NCBI GenBank assembly: GCA_016195025.1
Contig: JACQAL010000043.1
Span: 31,826-95,825 of the forward strand
Reading direction: 5' to 3'
Origin: Bacteroidota bacterium
GTDB taxonomy: Bacteria; Bacteroidota; Bacteroidia; Palsa-948
Length of the DNA stretch: 64,000 bases
In this document: positions 17,463-25,159 of the stretch, piece by piece
Numbering within the stretch: position 1 is the first letter of the stretch
Layout: every line of letters begins with the position of its first letter
Made by a program: the position numbers and the translations under genes
Notes under the pieces: generated by a model
Seen by the model: only the letters and a program-made list of their open reading frames with translations
The model's database searches: none
What the model was told of the DNA's origin: nothing

Positions 17463-18701
17463 TTATTCGGCAATTAAGATAAATCCGGTATACGATGTTT
17501 CTTTCCCGTTTTTATTTTTCACAATCAGTTTCCATGTGAACCGCTCGCCTGTTTTTGCTCCGCTTCCATCCCACGAATCATTCTTATTAGAAGTTTTGAA
17601 AACCGTATTCATATTTTTATCAAACACCGTAAGCGTGAAATTGAAATCACCGTTTTGCAGCGAAGCCGGCATCCATGTATCGTTCAATCTATCGCCATTT
17701 GGGCTGAATGCATCGGGCGCAAGCGGGAAAAGATTTTCAATAGTTACATTTCGTTTATCCGCAGCAGTGCATCCAAAAGAATTTTTTGCAGTCAGCGTAA
17801 CCTGATACGTTCCTTTTTTCATGTAATTGTGAACCGGATTTTTTTCCGAAGAGGTTTGCTTGTCGTCAAAGTTCCATACGTATTCGGAAATAGTATTTCC
17901 TTTCGCTTCAAAATTTATTTCGGAAGGATTGTTTTCTGAAGAAGTAAAATCAATTTCCACATAGGGAACAGGATTAACAGGGAGCGCAAGTTGTTTTTCA
18001 TCCGAAAGGTTTTGCTTTGAGTCGGTGAGTTTAAGTTTCACGGTATAATTTCCCGCTTTTGCATAAACATGCGAAGGGGATTTTTCTGCCGATGTTCTTC
18101 CGTCACCGAAATCCCACCTGAACGCGCAGGAACTTGCCGCATTGTCAGCAATGAACTGAACGGCAGTTCCTGCACATGCAGTGGGCTGATTAAAATGGAA
18201 CGTTGCATTGAAGGAAGAAGTAACAAGCACAGGCGAAGGTTCCTGCTTCGCCTGAATATTTTCCGGATTGGTTTTGTCTGATGTATTTTCTGCCGCAGTA
18301 GTTTTTTCTTCCTGCGTTTTAGTTTCAGCAGGAATATTTTTTTCTTTTACAGAATTTTTATTTTCGGAATTGTTAAGGGCCGCTGTTTGGTTTTTATTTT
18401 CTGCCGGTGTTTCTTGTTGCGCAGCATTTTCTTTTACCTTATTTATATCTGCATTCTGAGAAATAACTTTTTCTGCGTTGCTTTTTTCAGGCGAAGAAGA
18501 ATTTCCCTGCATGAAGAAATAAATTAAACCCGCTGCCGCAATAACTCCTGCGGCAATTCCGGTAATTTTTCCTGCGCTGTAAGAAGATTTTCCAGCACCC
18601 GATTTGTTCAGGCGGTTCTGTATATCTTCCCAGTGAGCGGGATTATAATCTGCATTATAATTTTCAAGCGATGTTTTGATATGTTGTTCAAACTTGTTCA
18701 T
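17463..18701 (-). CDS. Membrane PKD protein with CHU_C domain, partner of ECF sigma factor
   Basis: A 412-residue protein with a cytoplasmic N-terminus (1-45, PAHWEDIQNRLN) and one membrane helix (about 46-66). A low-complexity Lys/Glu/Thr/Asn linker (67-155) precedes two PKD domains (about 160-320, FRWDFGDGRTS and YVWNFDDKQTS). The gliding-motility-type C-terminal domain (about 325-412) contains FSPNGDRLNDTW. Its start overlaps the sigma-factor gene by 14 nt, so the two are translationally coupled. Position and topology resemble an anti-sigma factor, but the N-terminus does not show a recognisable zinc anti-sigma motif. My inference is a membrane regulator that reads the outer surface through PKD domains. 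Confidence 0.75.
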   Translation of the reverse strand: MNKFEQHIKTSLENYNADYNPAHWEDIQNRLNKSGAGKSSYSAGKITGIAAGVIAAAGLIYFFMQGNSSSPEKSNAEKVISQNADINKVKENAAQQETPAENKNQTAALNNSENKNSVKEKNIPAETKTQEEKTTAAENTSDKTNPENIQAKQEPSPVLVTSSFNATFHFNQPTACAGTAVQFIADNAASSCAFRWDFGDGRTSAEKSPSHVYAKAGNYTVKLKLTDSKQNLSDEKQLALPVNPVPYVEIDFTSSENNPSEINFEAKGNTISEYVWNFDDKQTSSEKNPVHNYMKKGTYQVTLTAKNSFGCTAADKRNVTIENLFPLAPDAFSPNGDRLNDTWMPASLQNGDFNFTLTVFDKNMNTVFKTSNKNDSWDGSGAKTGERFTWKLIVKNKNGKETSYTGFILIAE

Positions 18702-19365
18702 TGACTACTTTTGTTTTTTTTGCTAATACTTTTTTCAGGTTCTTTTTTGCTTTGGCGAAATTTGATTTTGAGGTTCCTTCATTTATTCCGAGTTGTTCTG
18801 CAATTTCTTTATGTGTGTATCCATCCACCACATACATATTAAATACGGTTCGGTAGGCGGGGGTAAGTTGCTGCACTGCTTCCATGATTTCACTGGCGCT
18901 GATGCTGAGAAATTCTTCTTCATTATTATTTTCTTCGGTTACTTCTTCTGCATTTTTTTCTACATACTCTGAATCGGCAAACAGCAGCGATTTTTTATTT
19001 CTCCGGTAGAAATCAATCGCGGTGTTAACCATTATTTTTCTCATCCACCCCTCGAGCGAGCCCTTGTTTCCGAAATGTTTCAGGTTCAGAAACACTTTTA
19101 TGAATCCATCCTGCAAAACATCCAGCGCATCGTCTTTATCTTTTGTGTAGCGTAAGCAAAGTCCCATCATTGTTCCGTAAAACGATTCATAAATTTTTTG
19201 CTGGCAGTTGCGCTCGCCACGGATACATCCCTCAATAATTTCAAATAACGCTTCCGGGTTCTCTGGCAGATTCATCGGCTTTTCACCATTAAAGACGCGG
19301 GAACCGGAATTGGTTGCCTTTGAAATCAAAGTATTTTTTGAGGATTCTATGCTTTCTGCAGCCAT
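18688..19365 (-). CDS. ECF-family RNA polymerase sigma factor
   Basis: A 225-residue sigma-70 family protein. Region 2 spans about 60-125 (YTKDKDDALDVLQDGFIKVF, then WMRKIMVNTAIDFYRR). Region 4 spans about 165-215 (LTPAYRTVFNMYVVDGYTHKEIAEQLGINEGTSKSNFAKAK), typical of ECF factors. An internal ATG at 19275 (MNLPENPEALFE) would also give a complete factor. The promoter at 19391-19421 allows the longer start. An acidic insert between regions 2 and 4 (VEKNAEEVTEENNNEEEF) is longer than usual. It directs its own regulon, perhaps including T9SS surface proteins, and is probably controlled by the coupled membrane protein downstream. Confidence 0.88.
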   Translation of the reverse strand: MAAESIESSKNTLISKATNSGSRVFNGEKPMNLPENPEALFEIIEGCIRGERNCQQKIYESFYGTMMGLCLRYTKDKDDALDVLQDGFIKVFLNLKHFGNKGSLEGWMRKIMVNTAIDFYRRNKKSLLFADSEYVEKNAEEVTEENNNEEEFLSISASEIMEAVQQLTPAYRTVFNMYVVDGYTHKEIAEQLGINEGTSKSNFAKAKKNLKKVLAKKTKVVNEQV

Positions 19366-19390
19366 TGCCTTGTTTATTAATTGAGCAGCC

Positions 19391-19421
19391 CAAAGGAAGA
19401 AAATTTATCGTTCAAAGTCAA
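19391..19421 (-). promoter_or_regulatory. Promoter of the ECF sigma operon
   Basis: Minus-strand TTG (19419-19421), a 20-nt spacer and TTCCTTTG (19391-19398), one base off the TAnnTTTG consensus, 25 nt before the ATG at 19365. Confidence 0.5.
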
Positions 19422-19468
19422 GTTTTGAAAAGATTTATTTAAAAAGGAAAGTAGAAGATAATCAGCGC

Positions 19469-20293
19469 TTACAGCATTCCGACCATCTCTTTCATGATTT
19501 TTGTCATAAGCGGCTCGGCTTTTTCGGCAGCGCGTTGCACGTCTTCGTGAGTAGTGTTCATTATTCTTCCTTCCACGCCTACATCGGTGATGATGCTCAT
19601 GGCAAAAACGGGAATGTTCATGTGATGCGCGGCAATTACTTCGGGCACGGTGCTCATGCCCACGGCATCTCCTCCGATAATGCGCGCATATTTATATTCA
19701 GCAGGAGTTTCTAAAGTTGGTCCTGTTAATCCCACATAAACTCCCTGCTGCACTTTGATATTATTTTTTTTCGCAACTTCTTTTGCTTTCGCGATTAAAT
19801 TTTTATCGTATGCTTCGCTCATATCGGGAAAGCGAACACCCAGTTCATTTTCGTTTTTCCCGATGAGCGGATTAGGCATCAGGTTGATGTGGTCGGTGAT
19901 AATCATCAAGTCGCCAATTGAAAAATCCGGATTTACTCCTCCGCTCGCATTGCTCACGAATAAATTTTTTATGCCGAGAAATTTCATCACGCGAACCGGA
20001 AAAATTACCTGCTGCATAGAATATCCTTCGTAATAATGAAACCGCCCTTGCATGGCAACCACTTTTTTTCCTCCCAGATTTCCGAAAATTAATTTTCCTG
20101 AATGTCCTTCTACTGTTGAAACGGGCATGTTAGGAATTTTTTCATAGGGAATTGTGTGAAGAATTTCTATTTCTTTCACTAATCCGCCAAGACCTGTTCC
20201 CAAAATAATTCCCACACTGGGTTCTCCCTTTAGTACCGGGGCAACTTGTTTCTTAATGAACTCCTCTGTGCTTTTGATTTGTTCTAATGACAT
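19469..20293 (-). CDS. punA: Purine nucleoside phosphorylase (trimeric type)
   Basis: A 274-residue cytoplasmic enzyme of purine salvage, phosphorolysing purine ribonucleosides or deoxyribonucleosides to base plus (deoxy)ribose-1-phosphate. The sequence shows GIILGTGLGGL (phosphate loop, about 28-38), RFHYYEGYSM, SNASGGVNPDFSIGDLMIITDHIN and GGDAVGMSTVPEVIAA. Where 6-oxopurine-specific trimeric enzymes have ITN, this one has ITD (SIITDVGVEG). That may alter base preference, which is inference. Its start overlaps the end of lpxK by 41 nt, so the pair is an operon although the pathways are unrelated. Confidence 0.9.
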   Translation of the reverse strand: MSLEQIKSTEEFIKKQVAPVLKGEPSVGIILGTGLGGLVKEIEILHTIPYEKIPNMPVSTVEGHSGKLIFGNLGGKKVVAMQGRFHYYEGYSMQQVIFPVRVMKFLGIKNLFVSNASGGVNPDFSIGDLMIITDHINLMPNPLIGKNENELGVRFPDMSEAYDKNLIAKAKEVAKKNNIKVQQGVYVGLTGPTLETPAEYKYARIIGGDAVGMSTVPEVIAAHHMNIPVFAMSIITDVGVEGRIMNTTHEDVQRAAEKAEPLMTKIMKEMVGML

Positions 20294-21326
20294 AATCCGT
20301 TATTAGTTTATTGAACTCTTCTTTTTCTTTTTCATCAAAGGTAATTTCTATGGGAATATAATATAAAGGAAGTTTGTTCAGCACTTCCATAAATCCCGGT
20401 TGATCGAGCCGCATGGCATCTTTTTCAGTAGTAATAATTATTTTGTTTGCAGAAGAAATGCCGTTGAATTTTTCTATGAGTTGCATTACTTCCACCAGTG
20501 AATATTGATGATGGTCGGGATAATTAACCGGAATAATATTTCCTGCTTTTTCTTTCAAAAAATTTTCCAGCGGTTTTGGATTAGAGATTCCTGCAAGTAA
20601 AATACAAGTAAGATTAGTATCAAGGGAAATAGTTGATGTTCCGAAAACGGATACCGGTTCTCCGTAGTTGATGTGCGAAAAAAAAACATGCTGATGCGCC
20701 TCAGGATTTATTTTTTTATGAATGATTCTTTTTTCAACCGGAGAAAGAGTATCAGGACATTTTGTAACTACAATTATATCTGCGCGTTTTTTTCCCGCGC
20801 GCCATTCGCGCAAGGTTCCCACAGGCAAAAGAAAATCATCGTAATACATTTTTCCGTAATCGGTAAGTAAAATGGAAAGCCCGGCTTTCACTCTGCGGTG
20901 CTGAAAAGCATCATCCAGCAAAATTGATTTGAGTTCGGGAAACTGTGCGAAAAGTTTTTTTATTCCGTGCTTTCTGTTTTCATCTACGGAAACAATTACA
21001 TCGGTGAATTTTTTTTTGAATTGCAGCGGTTCATCTCCGATTTGAAAAGAGCTTGAATTAGTGTCGGCAACTAAAAATCCTTTCGTGTGGCGCTTATATC
21101 CTCTGCTGAGTGTGGCAACAGAAAAATTTTCTTTTAGCAGTCGAATCAAATATTCTGTCATCGGAGATTTGCCGGTTCCGCCTGCCGAAAGATTTCCGAT
21201 TACAATTACTCCTCTTTCAAATTCCTGTGAAGGAAAAATTCCGAAGTCATAAAACAGGTTGCGGAAAAAAATTACAATGCCGTAAAGCATTGCAAACGGG
21301 AATAATAAAAGGCGGAGGAAATTCAT
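20253..21326 (-). CDS. lpxK: Tetraacyldisaccharide 4'-kinase LpxK
   Basis: A 357-residue inner-membrane-associated kinase that phosphorylates the 4' position of the lipid A disaccharide, a late step of the Raetz pathway. An N-terminal hydrophobic helix (1-25) precedes a Walker A motif GNLSAGGTGKSPMTEYL (about 44-60). RGYKRHTKGF, a DDAFQHRRV stretch and TEKDAMRL follow, all typical of the family. Length and order are normal. It starts 37 bp from the divergent cyclase gene and is followed by the overlapping nucleoside phosphorylase gene. Confidence 0.92.
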   Translation of the reverse strand: MNFLRLLLFPFAMLYGIVIFFRNLFYDFGIFPSQEFERGVIVIGNLSAGGTGKSPMTEYLIRLLKENFSVATLSRGYKRHTKGFLVADTNSSSFQIGDEPLQFKKKFTDVIVSVDENRKHGIKKLFAQFPELKSILLDDAFQHRRVKAGLSILLTDYGKMYYDDFLLPVGTLREWRAGKKRADIIVVTKCPDTLSPVEKRIIHKKINPEAHQHVFFSHINYGEPVSVFGTSTISLDTNLTCILLAGISNPKPLENFLKEKAGNIIPVNYPDHHQYSLVEVMQLIEKFNGISSANKIIITTEKDAMRLDQPGFMEVLNKLPLYYIPIEITFDEKEKEEFNKLITDYVIRTNQKHRGVH

Positions 21327-21330
21327 TTTA

Positions 21331-21359
21331 TAAAAGTACGAATAACATTAGTAAGTTTG
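21331..21359. promoter_or_regulatory. Back-to-back -7 boxes between lpxK and cyclase gene 1
   Basis: The 37-bp divergent gap holds a minus-strand TACTTTTA (21331-21338, one mismatch) 4 nt from the lpxK ATG. A plus-strand TAAGTTTG (21352-21359) lies 4 nt from the ATG at 21364. Such spacing implies leaderless or almost leaderless mRNAs on both sides, each -33 region falling in the other gene's start. No TTG is obvious at -33. Confidence 0.5.
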
Positions 21360-21363
21360 GGGC

Positions 21364-23178
21364 ATGAAATCAAAAGTAATATACATTCTTCTTTTTTTGT
21401 TTCATTTTTTCAATTCGCAAGAAAATTTTTCACAGACCATGAGAACGATTGATAGTTTATTGCAAGTCCTTGAGAAAATAAATGCAGATACTGCAAAAGT
21501 AAAGATGATGAATAATATTTCATGGGAATACCGTACAGTGAATCCTCTGAAATCCCTTGAGTATGCAAGACAAGCGCTGCAACTTGCGCAAAAAATAAAT
21601 TTCAAGAAAGGGCAAGCCAGCAGCTATAACAGTATTGGCGCTACCAATTGGCAGCAGGGAGATTATGTGTCTGCGTTGAATAATTATATTAAGTCCGTAA
21701 AAATCCGAGAGGAGTTAGGTGATAAAAACGGGATTGCTGCCAGCTACAGCAATATAGGAAGCATTTATTATTCTCAGGGAAATAATACTCTTGCGCTTGA
21801 AAATTATTTTAAATCCTTAAAAATAAAAGAAGAGATAAAAGACAGTTCGGGCATGGCGCACAGTTATGTTAAAATAGGCGCTGTTTACCACGAACAAAAA
21901 AATTATTCGAAGGCATTGGATAATTTTTCAGCCGCATTGAAAATTTTTGAAACCGTAAACGATAAAGCAGGAATAGATATGAGTTATGGAAATATGGGAG
22001 TAGTGTATAAAGAGCAGGGAAATTTTTCCCTTGCATTGGAATATCAATTAAAAGCATTAATGATAAGAAAAGAACTTGGCGATAAAAATACTTTGTCGGA
22101 TTCTTATATTAACATCGGAGACCTTTATGAAGAGCAAAACAAACATGCAGATGCAATTAAGTATTTTAATAAAGCATTGGACATTGATAAAGAAATTGGC
22201 GATCAAGATGGAATGAAACATGTTTATGACGGACTGTCTATATCATACGCGAAACAAAATGATTTTAAATCCGCTTACGAATACCACAAAAAATATTCTG
22301 ATGTAAAAGATTCCATGCTGAATGAAGAATCTTCCAAGCAGATAGCCGAAATGCAAACCAAATACGAAACCGAGAAGAAAGAGCAGCAGATAATTTTATT
22401 GAACAAAGACAAAGAACTGCAGGATGCGCAACTGAACCGACAGAAGATTGTGATTTGGTCGGTTGCCGGAGGATTTTTAATTGTGTTGATACTTTCCATT
22501 TTTATTTTTCGTGAGAGAAAGAAATCAGAAAAACTTTTATTGAATATTCTTCCAGCTGAAACCGCAAAGGAATTAAAATCAAAAGGTAAAGCTTCTCCGA
22601 AATATTATGAAAGTGTAACCGTAATGTTCACCGACTTCAAAGGATTCACAACCATTGCAGAAAAATTATCTGTCGAAGAATTAGTTTCGGAATTGGATTT
22701 TCTTTTCAAAAAGTTCGATGAGATAATTTCAAAATACAACATTGAAAAAATAAAAACAATCGGAGATGCGTACATGTGCGTAAGCGGATTGCCAACTCCG
22801 AATGCAAATCATGCAGAAGAAATTGTGAAAGCGGGATTAGAAATCCAAAATTGGATGATTGAACAAAATGGAAAATGGAAATTGAGAATTGGAATTCACA
22901 GCGGTTCTGTCACCGCAGGAGTGGTAGGCGATAAAAAATTCGCTTACGACATCTGGGGAGACACGGTGAACGTTGCATCGCGCATGGAGTCATCGGGCGA
23001 AGCGGGAAAAATAAATATTTCGGGAGCAACATACGAACTCGTAAAAAATTCCCCCTTAACAAAGGGGGATAAAGGGGGTTGTCAATTCACCCACCGCGGA
23101 AAAATTCCTGCAAAGAACAAAGGAGAAATTGAAATGTATTTTGTCCAAAGGACTCCTTACGGAGTGGAAAGGATATGA
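21364..23178 (+). CDS. TPR sensor adenylate cyclase 1 (class III)
   Basis: A 604-residue membrane enzyme. A signal sequence (1-24) precedes six or seven TPR units (about 70-320, NSIGATNWQQGDYVSALNNY type) predicted in the periplasm. A coiled coil (320-362), a membrane helix (about 363-383, WSVAGGFLIVLILSIFIF) and a cytoplasmic class III cyclase domain (about 415-600) follow. Metal-binding Asp are in FTDFKGFT (about 422) and IGDAYM (about 467). The Lys of EKIKTIGDAYM and Asp of YDIWGDTVN are the ATP-selecting pair, and the Asn and Arg of VNVASRM are present, so cAMP synthesis is expected. A CCCCCTTAACAAAGGGGG palindrome (23051-23068) inserts residues around SPLTKGDKGG just before the conserved RGKIPAKNKG. 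The stop overlaps the next ATG by 4 nt. Confidence 0.85.
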   Translation: MKSKVIYILLFLFHFFNSQENFSQTMRTIDSLLQVLEKINADTAKVKMMNNISWEYRTVNPLKSLEYARQALQLAQKINFKKGQASSYNSIGATNWQQGDYVSALNNYIKSVKIREELGDKNGIAASYSNIGSIYYSQGNNTLALENYFKSLKIKEEIKDSSGMAHSYVKIGAVYHEQKNYSKALDNFSAALKIFETVNDKAGIDMSYGNMGVVYKEQGNFSLALEYQLKALMIRKELGDKNTLSDSYINIGDLYEEQNKHADAIKYFNKALDIDKEIGDQDGMKHVYDGLSISYAKQNDFKSAYEYHKKYSDVKDSMLNEESSKQIAEMQTKYETEKKEQQIILLNKDKELQDAQLNRQKIVIWSVAGGFLIVLILSIFIFRERKKSEKLLLNILPAETAKELKSKGKASPKYYESVTVMFTDFKGFTTIAEKLSVEELVSELDFLFKKFDEIISKYNIEKIKTIGDAYMCVSGLPTPNANHAEEIVKAGLEIQNWMIEQNGKWKLRIGIHSGSVTAGVVGDKKFAYDIWGDTVNVASRMESSGEAGKINISGATYELVKNSPLTKGDKGGCQFTHRGKIPAKNKGEIEMYFVQRTPYGVERI

Positions 23179-25157
23179 AACAAATTTTTTATATGTCTTT
23201 TTTTCTTTTCTGCTCCTGGTGCTTTGCAGGGCATAGCAAAATAGATTCTTTACAAACTATTTTGAAAACTGCAAAAGAAGACACGAACAAAGTAACTATC
23301 CTTAACGAACTATGCAGGCAATTATGGCAAAAAGGACAGTACGACACTGCGTACATACATGCTGAGAACGCAAAACGGCTTTCCGAAAAAATAAATTTCA
23401 AAACAGGTCTTGCCGATGCTTACAACAACATGGGCACCATCTGTAAAAGCAAAGGCGATTATAAAGAGGCGATTAAATACCATCTTCTTGCATTACAAAT
23501 CAGAAAAGAAATTGGTAATAAAAAGGGAATTGCTGCTTCCTATAACAGTATCGGGCTGGTTTATTCACACGAAGGAAATTACCCCGATGCACTTAAAAAT
23601 TATTTTCTCTCTTTGAAAATAAAAGAAGAAATTTTACAAAATGCAGAGCATATTAAAAATGCCGGTGATATATATGCCGGCAAAAGAGGAATCGGAACTA
23701 CATATAATAACATTGGAGGCATTTATGCACGTGAAGGCGAATATTCGCAGGCGCTGAACTATTTTTCACAGTCCTTGCAGGTCAGGCAGGAGATTGCGGA
23801 TAAGCAAGGAATTGCCGATTGCTACCACAATCTCGGCAGCGTTTACCAGAATCTGAAAAATGATTCGGAAGCATTAGAAAATTATTCGCGCGCGCTAAAA
23901 ATGTTTATGGAAATCGAAGACAAGGACGGCATAGCCATGTGTTATGATAATATGGGCATCATTTACAAAAACCAAGGCAAAACAGCAGATGCCCTCACCA
24001 ATTATTTGCACTCTTTGAATATAAACCAAGACATCGGCAGCAAACAAGGCATGGCTGCTGCTTCTATTAACATTGGTGTAGTTCTGACGATAGAAAAAAA
24101 ATATATAGAGTCGCAAAACTATTTAGATAAAGGATTAAAATTAGCCAATGAAATAGGAGAAAAAGAGTTTATTAAAGAAGCATATAGCGGTTTATCCGAT
24201 TTATCCGCAGCCAAAGGCGATTTCAAATCCGCCTATGATTATCACCAAAAATATTCGCAGATAAAAGATTCCATACTCAACGAAGAATCCTCCAAGCAAA
24301 TTGCCGAAATGCAAACAAAGTATGAAACCGAAAAAAAAGAACAGCAGATTACTTTATTAAATAAGGATAAAGAATTACAAGATGCGCAACTGAACCGACA
24401 GAAGATTGTGATTTGGTCGGTTGCCGGAGGATTTTTAATTGTGCTTGTGCTTTCTTTGTTCATATATAAGGAAAGAAGGAAAAGCGAAAAACTTTTGCTG
24501 AACATTTTACCTGCCGAAACTGCGAAAGAATTAAAAGCGAAAGGCAAGGCATCTCCAAAATATTATGAGAGCGTAACCGTAATGTTCACCGACTTCAAAG
24601 GGTTCACCACCATTGCAGAAAAATTATCTGCCGAAGAATTGGTTTCAGAATTGGATTTTCTTTTCAAAAAGTTTGATGAAATCATTTCCAGATATAACAT
24701 TGAAAAAATAAAAACAATTGGTGATGCCTACATGTGCGCCAGCGGGTTGCCTCTTCCAAATGAAAATCATGCAGAAGAAATTGTGAAAGCGGCATTGGAG
24801 ATTCAGAATTTTATGAAAAGTTTGGAGTTGGGGGTTCGGAGTTCGGAGACAAATACAAATCACCCAACTCCCAACTCCTCACTCCACTCTTTGAGAATTG
24901 GTATTCACAGCGGTCCCGTTACCGCAGGAGTGGTGGGCGATAAAAAATTTGCCTATGACATCTGGGGAGATACGGTGAATACCGCTTCGCGAATGGAATC
25001 ATCAGGCGAACCGGGAAAAATAAATATTTCAGGAGCAACTTACCAAATCCTTCAAGGTTTTGAAAACCTTGAAGGATTAGAATTCAAGTTTCGCGGAAAA
25101 ATCCCTGCCAAGAACAAAGGAGAAATTGAAATGTATTTTGTGGAAAATAAAGTGTAA
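23175..25157 (+). CDS. TPR sensor adenylate cyclase 2 (class III)
   Basis: A 660-residue paralogue with the same plan: signal peptide (1-18), about eight TPRs (60-360), coiled coil, membrane helix (about 412-433), cyclase domain (about 465-658). All catalytic residues are kept: FTDFKGFT (about 471), KIKTIGDAYM, YDIWGDTVNTASRM. Two in-frame repeat inserts are visible. About 26 residues of word-like repeat (24814-24890, LGVRSSETNTNHPTPNSS) sit in the cyclase domain. A 33-bp palindrome (25046-25078) encodes LQGFENLEGLE at the site where paralogue 1 has a different insert. It is the second gene of a three-gene operon and separated from the third by 2 nt. Confidence 0.85.
   Translation: MKQIFYMSFFLFCSWCFAGHSKIDSLQTILKTAKEDTNKVTILNELCRQLWQKGQYDTAYIHAENAKRLSEKINFKTGLADAYNNMGTICKSKGDYKEAIKYHLLALQIRKEIGNKKGIAASYNSIGLVYSHEGNYPDALKNYFLSLKIKEEILQNAEHIKNAGDIYAGKRGIGTTYNNIGGIYAREGEYSQALNYFSQSLQVRQEIADKQGIADCYHNLGSVYQNLKNDSEALENYSRALKMFMEIEDKDGIAMCYDNMGIIYKNQGKTADALTNYLHSLNINQDIGSKQGMAAASINIGVVLTIEKKYIESQNYLDKGLKLANEIGEKEFIKEAYSGLSDLSAAKGDFKSAYDYHQKYSQIKDSILNEESSKQIAEMQTKYETEKKEQQITLLNKDKELQDAQLNRQKIVIWSVAGGFLIVLVLSLFIYKERRKSEKLLLNILPAETAKELKAKGKASPKYYESVTVMFTDFKGFTTIAEKLSAEELVSELDFLFKKFDEIISRYNIEKIKTIGDAYMCASGLPLPNENHAEEIVKAALEIQNFMKSLELGVRSSETNTNHPTPNSSLHSLRIGIHSGPVTAGVVGDKKFAYDIWGDTVNTASRMESSGEPGKINISGATYQILQGFENLEGLEFKFRGKIPAKNKGEIEMYFVENKV
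25046..25078. repeat. 33-bp palindrome inside cyclase 2
   Basis: Arms AATCCTTCAAGGTTTT and its exact complement flank a single central base. The same 33 bp occurs in cyclase 3 at 26998-27030. It is read in frame as LQGFENLEGLE-type residues. Confidence 0.9.
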
Positions 25158-25159
25158 CA

